NCBI GenBank assembly: GCA_964422065.1 | Contig: CAYQZW010000003.1 | Span: forward strand, 1-56,525 | Length of the DNA: 56,525 nt | Direction of reading: 5' to 3' | Source of the DNA: S141-55 sp964422065 | Lineage (GTDB): Bacteria; Hydrothermota; Hydrothermia; WGAB01 | Shown here: piece by piece, positions 24,909 to 32,592 of the stretch | How the letters are laid out: each line of letters opens with the position of its first letter | Numbering within the stretch: the first letter of the stretch is position 1 | Notes under the pieces: generated by a model | The model's database searches: none | What the model saw: the letters and a program-made list of their open reading frames with translations, nothing else | Told to the model about the DNA's origin: nothing | Made by a program: the position numbers and the translations under genes

Positions 24909-25927
24909 GACTTGCTCGGAGATTCGGCCTTCTCTTCTGGGGCCAACGCTTCCTTGATCTTCATCTCGATCTTGTTCCGGAGATCTGCATCCTCCTCCAG
25001 GAGCCGGCGCACTTTCTCGAGGCCCTGTCCCAGTTGCTGGCCTGCAAAGGAATACCAGGAACCGGACTTCTGAATAATCCCCAGTTGTAGACCCAGATCG
25101 ATCAGTTCCCCTTCTCGGGAGATCCCTTTGCCGTAAATGATGTCGAACTCGGCTTCGCGGAACGGTGGGGCGAGTTTGTTCTTGACGATCTTGACTCGCA
25201 CGCGGTTCCCCACCGCCTGGTCACCGCTCTTGAGGGTGGCGATCCGTCGGATATCCAGTCGGACCGAGGCGTGGAACTTGAGGGCCAGCCCTCCCGGTGT
25301 GGTCTCCGGGCTCCCGAACATGACCCCTATCTTGTGCCGGACCTGGTTGATGAAGATCGCGCACGTCTTGGACTTTGACAGGACTCCGACGAGTTTCCGC
25401 ATGGCTTTAGCCATGAGTCGAGCCTGAAGCCCTACTTGTGTATCCGACATCTCACCGGTGATCTCCGCCTGGGGTACGAGTGCTGCGACCGAGTCTACCA
25501 CGATAAGATCCACCGCACCGCTCCGAACCAAGGTTTCGGCGATATCCATGGCCTGTTCCCCGGACTCCGGCTGGGAGATCAGGAGGTTATCGAGGTCTAC
25601 GCCCAGGGCGCGGGCATAATTCGGATCCAGGGCATGTTCTGCGTCGATGAAGGCAGCAATGCCGCCTTGTTTCTGGGCTTCTGCGATCGCATGGAGGGCC
25701 AGGGTCGTCTTCCCTGAGGCCTCGGGGCCATAGATTTCGACGATCCGGCCGCGTGGATAGCCGCCGACCCCCAAGGCCAGATCCAAGGCGATCGAACCGG
25801 TCGGGATGACCGGCACCCGGATCGCCGTTTTTGCACCCAGGCGCATGATCGCGCCTTTGCCGTGTTGCTTCTCGATTTGCTTTAACGCAATCTCGAGACT
25901 TTTGAGCCGATCATCTGCTGGCATCAT
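24905..25927 (-). CDS. recA: Recombinase RecA
   Basis: 340 residues. ATP-dependent strand exchange and SOS co-protease. Walker A GPEASGKTT (67-75), Walker B LIVVDSVAALVP, the loop L1/L2 regions (GEMSDTQVGLQARLMAKAMRKL; FINQVRHKIGVMFGSPETTPGG) and the C-terminal acidic/lysine tail are all standard. Its ATG overlaps the dcd stop by 4 bases, with GAGGTGGG upstream. recA therefore depends on the dcd promoter, an unusual arrangement for a damage-induced gene. It ends overlapping tpiA. Confidence 0.98.
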   Translation of the reverse strand: MMPADDRLKSLEIALKQIEKQHGKGAIMRLGAKTAIRVPVIPTGSIALDLALGVGGYPRGRIVEIYGPEASGKTTLALHAIAEAQKQGGIAAFIDAEHALDPNYARALGVDLDNLLISQPESGEQAMDIAETLVRSGAVDLIVVDSVAALVPQAEITGEMSDTQVGLQARLMAKAMRKLVGVLSKSKTCAIFINQVRHKIGVMFGSPETTPGGLALKFHASVRLDIRRIATLKSGDQAVGNRVRVKIVKNKLAPPFREAEFDIIYGKGISREGELIDLGLQLGIIQKSGSWYSFAGQQLGQGLEKVRRLLEEDADLRNKIEMKIKEALAPEEKAESPSKS

Positions 25928-26493
25928 CCCACCTCTCGATCAATTTTTGGGGGGGTCACCCCAACCTGTCCTTGATACTTCCCTTTGCGGTCCCCGTAGC
26001 TCACCCGGCACACCTCATCTGCCTCGAGGAAGATCACTTGAGCGATCCCCTCGTTCGCATAAATCTTCGCCGGTAACGGGGTGGTATTCGAAATCTCAAT
26101 CGTCAAATGCCCCTCCCATTCGGGCTCTAATGGCGTGATATTGACCACAATCCCACACCGCGCATAGGTCGATTTCCCTAAACAGATCCCCATGACCCCA
26201 CGGGGAATCCGAAAGTACTCGACGCTGCGCGCCAAACAGAAGGAGTTCGGCGGAATCACACAGACCTCGCCCTTGAAGTCGACCAGGCTCTTGGGATCGA
26301 AGTTCTTGGGGTCCACCACCGAACTAAAAACGTCGGTAAAGATCTTGAATTCATCGGCAATGCGGATGTCGTAGCCATAAGAAGAGAGTCCATAGGAGAT
26401 TTTGCCCTCTCGGACGAGCCGGGGTTCAAAGGGCTCGATCATGCGGTATTTCCGCGCCATTTCTTCAATCCAACGATCGTTCTTGAGTCCCAT
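25924..26493 (-). CDS. dcd: dCTP deaminase family protein (Dcd or bifunctional DCD-DUT)
   Basis: 189 residues. Makes dUTP (or dUMP) from dCTP, feeding thymidylate synthesis. The core motif LGKSTYARCGIVVNITPLEPEWEGHLTIEISNTTPLPAKIYANEGIAQVIF carries the conserved trimer active-site residues, including the catalytic Glu in TIEISN. The start ATG at 26493 is set by the promoter: TTGCAT/17/TAAAAT ends exactly 7 bases upstream, so the mRNA is leaderless. An upstream open frame reads straight through the promoter and is not used. It heads the dcd-recA-tpiA-secG-rplU-peptidase run. Mono- versus bifunctional activity cannot be told from sequence by eye. Confidence 0.94.
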   Translation of the reverse strand: MGLKNDRWIEEMARKYRMIEPFEPRLVREGKISYGLSSYGYDIRIADEFKIFTDVFSSVVDPKNFDPKSLVDFKGEVCVIPPNSFCLARSVEYFRIPRGVMGICLGKSTYARCGIVVNITPLEPEWEGHLTIEISNTTPLPAKIYANEGIAQVIFLEADEVCRVSYGDRKGKYQGQVGVTPPKIDREVG

Positions 26494-26529
26494 AGCGGGA
26501 ATTTTAGGGGACGTCAGAAAGGGATGCAA
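26494..26529 (-). promoter_or_regulatory. dcd-recA operon promoter, leaderless geometry
   Basis: Minus strand TTGCAT (26529-26524), 17 bp, TAAAAT (26506-26501), exactly 7 bases, ATG at 26493. No Shine-Dalgarno. Confidence 0.86.
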
Positions 26530-26613
26530 TAAGGAGAGATCTGTGAAGAGGCAACTTCCTGCAACGGACAACCCATTCGGGGGGACGTTCCCTAAAAGGG
26601 GCCCCTGAAAACC

Positions 26614-26640
26614 GTCCACAATTGAACATGTCCACAATTG
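26614..26640. repeat. Direct repeat of GTCCACAATTG upstream of dcd-recA
   Basis: Two identical 11-base copies (26614-26624 and 26630-26640) offset by 16 bp, each containing the palindrome CAATTG. They lie about 85-110 bases upstream of the dcd promoter -35 and could be an operator. The motif does not recur at the umuDC promoter. Confidence 0.5.
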
Positions 26641-26870
26641 TCGAAGTGCGGAGGGGATTGAGGACAGGCAGGGGTTGAGACGAGAACCGTTTAAAGGGTG
26701 TCGAGTGCCGATGCAAACCCCTTGATCACTGCTTTCGCCTCTCGCCCAGGACCTATACAGGGTATCCCTCCCCGTGCAACCTTATCCCGGGGTCGTGCGT
26801 TATAACTTTATGAAGGACGGCGAGGTGCCGGCCGAGACAAAAGTGACGGTACGCCACCAAAATCCCATGG

Positions 26871-27389
26871 GTGCGGGTGATGACACTGAAGGAATTTGAA
26901 GGGCTCTATCGCGAGCATGCGGCCGCAATCTTTACGTATCTCTTGCGGACGATGGGGAGCCAAGAAGATGCCATGGAACTCACACAGGAGACCTTTTTTC
27001 GACTTTGGAAACATCGGAAACGACTGGAAACCGAGGGTCATCTCCGGGCATGGCTCTATAAGGTTGCCTCAAACCTGGCCATCAGTGTGTTACGAAAAAG
27101 ACGCCACCAGGTCTTTATGGAGGATTTGCCTGCGGAGCAGTTCACATACGACGACCCCCATTTTGAGGGTGAGCCTGGGGTTCTCAACGGCCGTTGGCAG
27201 AGACTCCTGGAGCAACTTCCTCCAGGTCAACGGGCGATCCTCTGGCTTCGGATCGTCGAGGGGATGACACATGAAGAGATTGCGCAGACTTTACAGATCT
27301 CGGTCGGAACCTCAAAGTCCCAGTACCACCGGGCCTTGGCCCGGCTCCGGAAATTACTGAAGCATCCAAAACCCGAATCGCGGAGGTGA
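26871..27389 (+). CDS. ECF-family RNA polymerase sigma factor
   Basis: 172 residues with sigma region 2 (FEGLYREHAAAIFTYLLRTMG...AMELTQETFFRLWKH, then HLRAWLYKVASNLAISVLRKRR) and region 4 (LEQLPPGQRAILWLRIVEGMTHEEIAQTLQISVGTSKSQYHRALARLRKLL). No sigma 1 or 3 domains, typical of extracytoplasmic-function factors. GTG 26871 has a CAAAAT box 7 bases upstream; ATG 26880 (MTLKEFEG) is the alternative. It is the first of four close-packed genes ending in HtrA, a layout like rpoE-rseA-...-htrA, so it probably responds to envelope protein stress. The next gene would be its anti-sigma factor. Confidence 0.92.
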   Translation: MRVMTLKEFEGLYREHAAAIFTYLLRTMGSQEDAMELTQETFFRLWKHRKRLETEGHLRAWLYKVASNLAISVLRKRRHQVFMEDLPAEQFTYDDPHFEGEPGVLNGRWQRLLEQLPPGQRAILWLRIVEGMTHEEIAQTLQISVGTSKSQYHRALARLRKLLKHPKPESRR

Positions 27390-27394
27390 GAACC

Positions 27395-27829
27395 GTGGAA
27401 CCGTTCCAATATAGGGAGGAAAACGGGAAGGCGCCCCGTCTCCCTGATGCTCTGGAGGCTCCGCCTCCAGAGGTCTGGACGGGTCTGGTGCAGCGGATTC
27501 GCCGGCACGAACGCTGGCGGCGGATCCGGCAGGGTGGATTGGTGGGGGGTATAGTTGCGGTCCTGGTCTATGGCATCGTCACCTTCGGACCTTGGTCCAA
27601 TCGAGGGGCCTCCCCGACCCCTGAGACGCAGACGTGGGTCGAAGCAGAACCCGGTGTGCGGATCTCGGACCTCCAACACGACCGACGTGCGGTCCAAACT
27701 GCCCTCCACGAACTGGAACTCATGCAAAAGCGATTCCCGCACAACACGATCATCCAATCCCGGTGGGCATCGATCCAGAAAAAAGCACAGGCGTGGACAC
27801 GGTTAACTTCGGCTGGGGTGTGGAGGTGA
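27395..27829 (+). CDS. Single-pass membrane protein, candidate anti-sigma factor
   Basis: 144 residues: a cytoplasmic N-terminus of about 45 residues (with EAPPPEVWTGLVQRIRRHERWRRIRQ), one membrane helix at about 47-64 (GGLVGGIVAVLVYGIVTF) and an extracytoplasmic tail of about 80 residues. This topology and the place directly after an ECF sigma gene are those of anti-sigma factors. There is no HxxxCxxC zinc motif, so it is not a ZAS-type protein. GTG 27395 is preferred with GGAGGT 7 bases upstream; GTG 27386, which overlaps the sigma stop, is an alternative. Function is inferred from context and topology only. Confidence 0.7.
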   Translation: MEPFQYREENGKAPRLPDALEAPPPEVWTGLVQRIRRHERWRRIRQGGLVGGIVAVLVYGIVTFGPWSNRGASPTPETQTWVEAEPGVRISDLQHDRRAVQTALHELELMQKRFPHNTIIQSRWASIQKKAQAWTRLTSAGVWR

Positions 27830-27834
27830 GGGCA

Positions 27835-28566
27835 ATGGCATTCTGGAGCCTCTGGCTTTCAGTTCTTCTCGCAACGCCTCCCCGTCTGGTCATCAACGGC
27901 AAGGGGCTCATCCTCGAGATTCATGGGGCACCGAACCGTACGGTACCTGTGGTTGTCCAAGGTGACCTCCCCCTGACGAACGCTGGGCCTCAAGAGTTCC
28001 GTCTCGTGGTCGAACGGGCCCAGGGGACCCTGGAGACCCCGGAATCCCTCGAAGTCTTGCTTCAAGGGGTCGGGAACGGCATCTCATTGCAAAACCTTGC
28101 AGGCCGAGTAGTGGTTCAAACGGATTACTCCCAGATTCGAATTTTGGACTTCAAAGGGACTGTGACGGTTGGGGGTCGAGGAAATCAGGTCGCCATGATC
28201 CGTGGCCAGGGGATCATTGAAGGCCGAGATGAGTTTGGGGACCTTTCGATCCAGGAGTGTTCGGGGATCGTGGATCTTACCGGCCGGCTCTCCTCGATCG
28301 AAGTCGAGTCTTTCGAGGGACTGATGCGTGTGGCCCTGAACGGCTGGCTCCAGGTGCGCCATGCCCGCGGATCCTTTGAGCTCAACAGCGACTACCTCCA
28401 TGCAGTCCTGGAAGACCTGGAGGGATTGCTCCGCGCCACGGCCAAGACCGGCTCCCTCCGTCTGTACAACATCCGGGGCCAGGGGGTGGTCCGAAGCCAA
28501 GGCACTGTGGTCATCCCAAAGGATGTCCATGGGGTTCGCGTGATTTATGTCAAGGAAGGGAGGTGA
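27835..28566 (+). CDS. Exported protein of the putative adhesin / DUF4097-like beta-helix type
   Basis: 243 residues with an N-terminal signal peptide (MAFWSLWLSVLLATPPRL). The rest consists of short alternating beta-strands about every 20 residues (VVVQTDYSQIRILDFKGTVTVGGRGNQVAMIRGQGIIEGRDEFGDLSIQECSGIVDL...), the look of DUF2807/DUF4097-like right-handed beta-helices. No catalytic motif. GGAGGT lies 7 bases before ATG 27835. It sits between the anti-sigma candidate (5-base gap) and htrA (6-base gap), where gamma-proteobacteria have MucB/RseB, so a sensor or ligand-binding role in the same envelope pathway is possible but unproven. Confidence 0.65.
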   Translation: MAFWSLWLSVLLATPPRLVINGKGLILEIHGAPNRTVPVVVQGDLPLTNAGPQEFRLVVERAQGTLETPESLEVLLQGVGNGISLQNLAGRVVVQTDYSQIRILDFKGTVTVGGRGNQVAMIRGQGIIEGRDEFGDLSIQECSGIVDLTGRLSSIEVESFEGLMRVALNGWLQVRHARGSFELNSDYLHAVLEDLEGLLRATAKTGSLRLYNIRGQGVVRSQGTVVIPKDVHGVRVIYVKEGR

Positions 28567-28572
28567 CGAACC

Positions 28573-29967
28573 ATGAGACGCCATACACTTTCGGTTGTGT
28601 TGCTTTTGGCCGTTGTGACCGCAGTTTGGGCGGTCCCCGCAGAAGAACAGACCATTCGCATCGCAGAAAAAGTCCAGAAAGGGGTGGTCACCCTCGAGGT
28701 CTTCCCGAAGAAGGTCATCAAAAAGAAGGTCCGGGTGTGGCCGGAAGAAGAGGGGCCATGGGAGGAGTACAAAGAGTTCCCGTGGGGAGAGTGGTTCAAA
28801 GAGTTCCAGAAACGGTTCCGCATCGAGATCCCCGGCTTTCAGGGGCCGATGTATGGAACCGGGTTTGTTTTCCAAAAGACGGACGACGGCTACTATGTGG
28901 TTACCGCCGCTCACGTGGTAGCAGACGCCAAAGAGATCGAGGTGACCCTACCCGATGGGACCCTTCTGAACGATGATGCAGTGGAAGTGGTAGGCGTAGA
29001 CCGACCGACAGACGTTGCGGTTTTGAAGATTCGGACAGATGTGCCCCTTGCGGTCCTCCCCGTGGGAGATTCGGACGAGCTTCGGGTAGGCCAGTGGGTC
29101 TTGGCGGTTGGAACACCGTTTGGATATGCCCGATCGGTCTCCTTTGGGATCGTCAGCGCGCTCCATCGATCCGGGGTCCGGATCCCTGGGGGGCCAGAGT
29201 ATCAAGATTTCATCCAGACGGATGCCGCAGTAAATCCCGGCAACTCTGGAGGCCCTCTGGTGAATATGAAAGGGGAGGTCATCGGGATGGTGACTGCGAT
29301 GAGTTCGCGGTCTGGCGGTTCCTCCGGCGTCGGATTTGCGATCCCCGCGAATACGGTTCGCTGGGTCGCGGAGTCCCTGATCCGGGAGGGTCGTGTGGTC
29401 CGCGGCTACCTGGGCGTGTACATCCAGGACATGACACCGGACCTCGCTGAAGGACTGGGCTTAAAGGAGGCACGGGGGGTGTTGGTCACTGAGGTCATTG
29501 CCGGAAGTCCGGCGGACGAAGCGGGTCTCGAAGACGGTGACGTCATTCTGGAAGTCAATGGACAAAAGGTCTGGAATAGTGGCGATCTCCGGCTCCGGAT
29601 TGCCCAAATCCAGCCCGGCAAAACAGCCAGGATCGTGATCTTCCGGGATGGCAAGAAGAAAACTGTCACCGTGACCATAGGAGAGCGACCGGAGTCAGAG
29701 GCAGCGGTGAGCCGTAAGGCTCGAAACTGGGGAATGACCCTTCAGGAAGAGGAGGGGAAGGTTTATGTGGAGGATGTGGTGCCAGGGAGTCCAGCAGATG
29801 AGGCGGGGATTGAGGAGGGGGATGAACTCCTCAAGATCGGGACCGTTAAGATCCGGGGCCTGGACGATGTCCAACGGGCGATCGAGAAGTACCAAGACAG
29901 CCAACGTCCCGTCTTGGTCATTGTACGTCGAGACGAAAGAAAGCGCTTCCTCACCCTGCGGCCTTGA
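28573..29967 (+). CDS. HtrA/DegP-family periplasmic serine protease with two PDZ domains
   Basis: 464 residues. Signal peptide (MRRHTLSVVLLLAVVTAVWA). Trypsin-like domain with triad His114 (TAAHVVADAK), Asp147 (DVAVLKI) and Ser225 (NPGNSGGPLVN). PDZ1 (about 268-370, GYLGVYIQDMTPDLAEGL...ILEVNGQKV) and PDZ2 (about 375-464, KVYVEDVVPGSPADEAGIEEGDELLKIG). It degrades or chaperones misfolded envelope proteins. A charged, Trp/Lys-rich insertion (46-82) lies between the signal and protease regions, the place of the LA loop. Last gene of the sigma-factor operon, followed by a strong hairpin. The catalytic residues are intact. Confidence 0.95.
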   Translation: MRRHTLSVVLLLAVVTAVWAVPAEEQTIRIAEKVQKGVVTLEVFPKKVIKKKVRVWPEEEGPWEEYKEFPWGEWFKEFQKRFRIEIPGFQGPMYGTGFVFQKTDDGYYVVTAAHVVADAKEIEVTLPDGTLLNDDAVEVVGVDRPTDVAVLKIRTDVPLAVLPVGDSDELRVGQWVLAVGTPFGYARSVSFGIVSALHRSGVRIPGGPEYQDFIQTDAAVNPGNSGGPLVNMKGEVIGMVTAMSSRSGGSSGVGFAIPANTVRWVAESLIREGRVVRGYLGVYIQDMTPDLAEGLGLKEARGVLVTEVIAGSPADEAGLEDGDVILEVNGQKVWNSGDLRLRIAQIQPGKTARIVIFRDGKKKTVTVTIGERPESEAAVSRKARNWGMTLQEEEGKVYVEDVVPGSPADEAGIEEGDELLKIGTVKIRGLDDVQRAIEKYQDSQRPVLVIVRRDERKRFLTLRP

Positions 29968-29996
29968 GAATGGGATCCGAGGGCTCGCCGTCCCCC

Positions 29997-30041
29997 AAAA
30001 AAAGGAGGGGGTGGTGGATGCGGTTTTCTTCCACCACCCCC
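29997..30041 (-). terminator. Rho-independent terminator for the minus-strand gene at 30073; possibly bidirectional
   Basis: Perfect 12-bp stem GGGGGTGGTGGA (30007-30018) / TCCACCACCCCC (30030-30041) with an 11-base loop. Reading the minus strand, a run of seven T (complement of 29997-30003) follows 3 bases after the stem. In the plus direction the stem would also end the htrA transcript, but no T-run follows. Confidence 0.85.
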
Positions 30042-30072
30042 GTTGTTGACGTACCTCTACGTTGGCGGAGAT

Positions 30073-31011
30073 TTACCGGATCTTGAGGACGCGGATTTGT
30101 TGAGAGCCGACCCGGAGGAAATACACACCCGGCCCTACCGGCCGTTGCTGGCGGTCGAGCCCTTGCCAAAAGATTTGCGTTTCCCGGCCAGTCGTCCGAG
30201 TTTGCCAGATCAAGCGGCCTGCAGCATCAAAGATCTGGATCGGTGTAGGAGTTTCAGGGAGATTTCGGATGGTCAGAACCCGATCGAAGGGGATGGGGGT
30301 GACCTGAACCTTTGGCAATGCTAAAGACGGCTCGGTTTCGGCGACCCCATAGGGGACATCTCGGACAATCAGGGCGTCGAATTTGGTCTCCGGTGGACCG
30401 GCGAAAGAAGCTGCATAGACCCCGAACATCCCGAAGGTCGAGTGGTTGTCGATAATGGGTGAACCCGGGAGCAGGATGTTGTCGAAATACACGCTGATGG
30501 AATCCCCGAAGGCATTGATTGCAAAGTGGTGCCAGCCGCTTGTGACCGGAAGCCCTCCGGGGACATCCGCGTCGTACCAAACCTGAAGCACGGTGGGCAT
30601 GAAGTCCGGAGGGGCATGGTAACTCAGCCGGAGCCGACGATCACTATCGAAATCCGCTGCGAAGATATAGAAGCCGCTGTCCACGGGATTGATACGGAAC
30701 GCGATACCGTTATAGGGCCCACTTCCACTGGGGGTGACAACTGTGTAGATCCAGGCCTCGATGGAGTAATTCGTCAGGGCAGGATCCCCGGCCACCTGTA
30801 GGGCGTAAGCGTCGCCGTAGACTTTTCCGATCCAGCCGTCACCTTCTGGTGTCGTGGAATCATTTTCCACCGCCAGAGTATCCAGGAGTCCGTAAGCGCT
30901 AAAGTACCCCTGCCAGGTTAACTGGGGGGTACCATTCGTGAAATGTTCCTCGTAGAGAACCTGTGCCTGAAGTGCCCCCACGAGGAAGACACTTACCAGT
31001 AAACCTCTCAT
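30073..31011 (-). CDS. Secreted LamG-like protein with C-terminal sorting tail
   Basis: 312 residues. Signal peptide MRGLLVSVFLVGALQAQ. About residues 20-225 form a concanavalin/LamG-type jelly roll (YSIEAWIYTVVTPSGSGPYNGIAFRI, SGWHHFAINAFGDSISVYFDNILL), usually a carbohydrate- or polymer-binding fold. Residues about 235-312 are a Por-secretion/FlgD-Ig tail (IQIFDAAGRLIWQTRTTG...GPGVYFLRVGSQQIRVLKIR). AAGGAGG lies upstream of the ATG. A TATAAT box lies about 33 bases before it, and a strong terminator lies downstream. No enzyme motif seen. Probably a surface binding protein. Confidence 0.78.
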   Translation of the reverse strand: MRGLLVSVFLVGALQAQVLYEEHFTNGTPQLTWQGYFSAYGLLDTLAVENDSTTPEGDGWIGKVYGDAYALQVAGDPALTNYSIEAWIYTVVTPSGSGPYNGIAFRINPVDSGFYIFAADFDSDRRLRLSYHAPPDFMPTVLQVWYDADVPGGLPVTSGWHHFAINAFGDSISVYFDNILLPGSPIIDNHSTFGMFGVYAASFAGPPETKFDALIVRDVPYGVAETEPSLALPKVQVTPIPFDRVLTIRNLPETPTPIQIFDAAGRLIWQTRTTGRETQIFWQGLDRQQRPVGPGVYFLRVGSQQIRVLKIR

Positions 31012-31043
31012 GCGCGACCTCCTTTTGTTGACCCCACACGTAA

Positions 31044-31049
31044 ATTATA
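31044..31049 (-). promoter_or_regulatory. -10 box of the gene at 30073-31011
   Basis: Perfect TATAAT on the minus strand within GTTATAATTTA, the same sequence found before apgM (40863-40868). No TTGACA-like -35 is visible at 16-18 bp, so it may be an extended or activator-dependent promoter. Confidence 0.55.
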
Positions 31050-31058
31050 ACCGAGCGG

Positions 31059-31076
31059 GTCCGGAATAGCCCGGAC
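31059..31076 (-). terminator. Hairpin directly after the BNR-repeat gene
   Basis: GTCCGG (31059-31064) and CCGGAC (31071-31076) with a 6-base loop, starting 1 base beyond the stop of the minus-strand gene at 31078. No T-run follows, so termination would be weak. Confidence 0.35.
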
Positions 31077-31077
31077 T

Positions 31078-32592
31078 TTATGGGCGGGAAAAAATGACCG
31101 CCTTGGTTGCGCCAGTGCCCTCTAAAGAACGGACTTGGACGATATATATCCCAGGGCTCGCCGGGAGTGGGGAGAGGGCGAACGCCTGGGAAGGGCTTTG
31201 GGAATAAGGGCGAAACGTCCAGTGACGAATCCGCTGTCCGGAGAGGTTATACAGCGTGACCTCCACCGGATCGGAGAACGATGTGGTTGTCAGGTGGAGC
31301 CAGGGGACGCCGTTCTGGTACAGGAGGGTAAACTGTAGAGGTTGGGCGGGAGGAAGAATCGTTGTTGGCTCCTGGGCGCGGACCTGGGCCAGAGGGGCTT
31401 TGGCAAAATATAGATTCATGTTGCCGTCCCGGCCGTCAGTCCAGACCGCATAGACGTACTGGCTGTCGGCAACGATCATGTGATAATCCCCCATGAAGTT
31501 GGTGTTGTCCTGGAAGTAGTAGCCCAGAAAGGTCGTATCGGTGATCCGGGCGGTGAGGTCCCAGGTCTGGCCAAAGTCCGAAGAGTAGCGGTACCAGACA
31601 GACCACTGGCTACTCAATTGGGTGGGCCAGTCCGGGGTGCTGTAGTAGAACAGGTGCAGACCGCCATAGGGATCAAACGTCACCCAAGATTTACACTGGC
31701 CGCCGGGCATGGTGTGGTTGAGCACCCAGGGGCCTTCCCAGGTTGTTCCGCCATCCAGGCTCCGCATGCCGAGGATATCCCAGGAGCCGTAGCGGTCATC
31801 CACCCAGGAGACAAAGAGGGTGTCGCCGTAAACCGCCAGGGAGACAATCGGGGCGCGATCGCCGATCCCTCCATCATACTGCACGTTACCGATCCAAACG
31901 GGGTAAAGCCAGGAAAAGCCGCCGTTATCCGATCGGGTGAAGTAGAGTCCGGAGCCCCAGGCCACGTACACCATGTACAGGGTCCCGGTATTTCGGTTGA
32001 TGTTCAATGCCACCAGGCCGGTATGGTTCGGATCCACGGTCTGGACGGTGAAGGTGCGGCCGTAGTCGTCTGATCGTGCGAATCGGATCCCCTCTTCGGC
32101 ACTATAGAACTCCTGCCAAGCCACATAGACGTTGTTGCCGTCCACGACCATCCAGGGCTTATCTACCCAGCCCCCGGTCGTTGTGTCCGAAACGTTCGTA
32201 GTCTCGGACCAGGTGATCCCGCCGTCTCGAGACAAATAATGCCGGATCAAATCCACACTGAACTGAACGAGCATGTGAACATGGCCAGAATCGTCTACAG
32301 CAATCACTGGATCTGTGTGCCAGGTGATGCCAGGAGTCGGGTCCTGGAAGTTGTAATGAAGTTCGAAGGAATCGCCATTGCTGATAGACCGGGCGAAGGG
32401 GATCATCGGATAAATCGACCGTTCGGCGATGTTGCAGACCACATAGATCGAATCGCGCCAGACCGCGAATGAGGATTCCCCCTGGTTGACCGTGAGATTG
32501 GGCGGATCCTCACTGACCCGGACGTTGGGAGTGAAGGGCGGATCCGCCAAAAGGGGGACCGCCAGGACAAAGAAGACCACGACCCGTTTCAT
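31078..32592 (-). CDS. Secreted BNR/sialidase-type beta-propeller protein with sorting tail
   Basis: 504 residues. Signal peptide MKRVVVFFVLAVPLLA. The body (about 20-410) has Asp-box repeats of the sialidase/BNR kind: SRDGGITWSETT, SDDYGRTFTV, SDNGGFSWLYP, SLDGGTTWEGP and SSDFGQTWDLT. It is therefore probably a six-bladed propeller, though I cannot see the arginine triad of true sialidases. The last 80 residues are the sorting-tail module (VEVTLYNLSGQRIRHW...PGIYIVQVRSLEG). ATG 32592 overlaps the stop of the preceding gene by 4 bases, so the two are translationally coupled. Likely a surface glycan-binding protein or hydrolase. Confidence 0.82.
   Translation of the reverse strand: MKRVVVFFVLAVPLLADPPFTPNVRVSEDPPNLTVNQGESSFAVWRDSIYVVCNIAERSIYPMIPFARSISNGDSFELHYNFQDPTPGITWHTDPVIAVDDSGHVHMLVQFSVDLIRHYLSRDGGITWSETTNVSDTTTGGWVDKPWMVVDGNNVYVAWQEFYSAEEGIRFARSDDYGRTFTVQTVDPNHTGLVALNINRNTGTLYMVYVAWGSGLYFTRSDNGGFSWLYPVWIGNVQYDGGIGDRAPIVSLAVYGDTLFVSWVDDRYGSWDILGMRSLDGGTTWEGPWVLNHTMPGGQCKSWVTFDPYGGLHLFYYSTPDWPTQLSSQWSVWYRYSSDFGQTWDLTARITDTTFLGYYFQDNTNFMGDYHMIVADSQYVYAVWTDGRDGNMNLYFAKAPLAQVRAQEPTTILPPAQPLQFTLLYQNGVPWLHLTTTSFSDPVEVTLYNLSGQRIRHWTFRPYSQSPSQAFALSPLPASPGIYIVQVRSLEGTGATKAVIFSRP

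Larger units (their letters stand above)
26494..26870. other. Divergent intergenic region dcd / ECF sigma factor
   Basis: Contains the dcd promoter (26501-26529), a pair of direct repeats (26614-26640), and a TATAAC box at 26801-26806 with AACCTT 17 bp upstream that might be a promoter for the sigma gene. A CAAAAT box at 26858-26863 sits exactly 7 bases before GTG 26871. No gene is convincing in this stretch. Confidence 0.5.

Noticed and set aside
26810..26896. Short 28-codon frame after TATAAC overlapping the ECF sigma start, a possible leader peptide
   Set aside because: The ATG lies closer to the -10 than the transcription start allows, there is no Shine-Dalgarno, and a better-placed box 7 bases before GTG 26871 explains sigma initiation.
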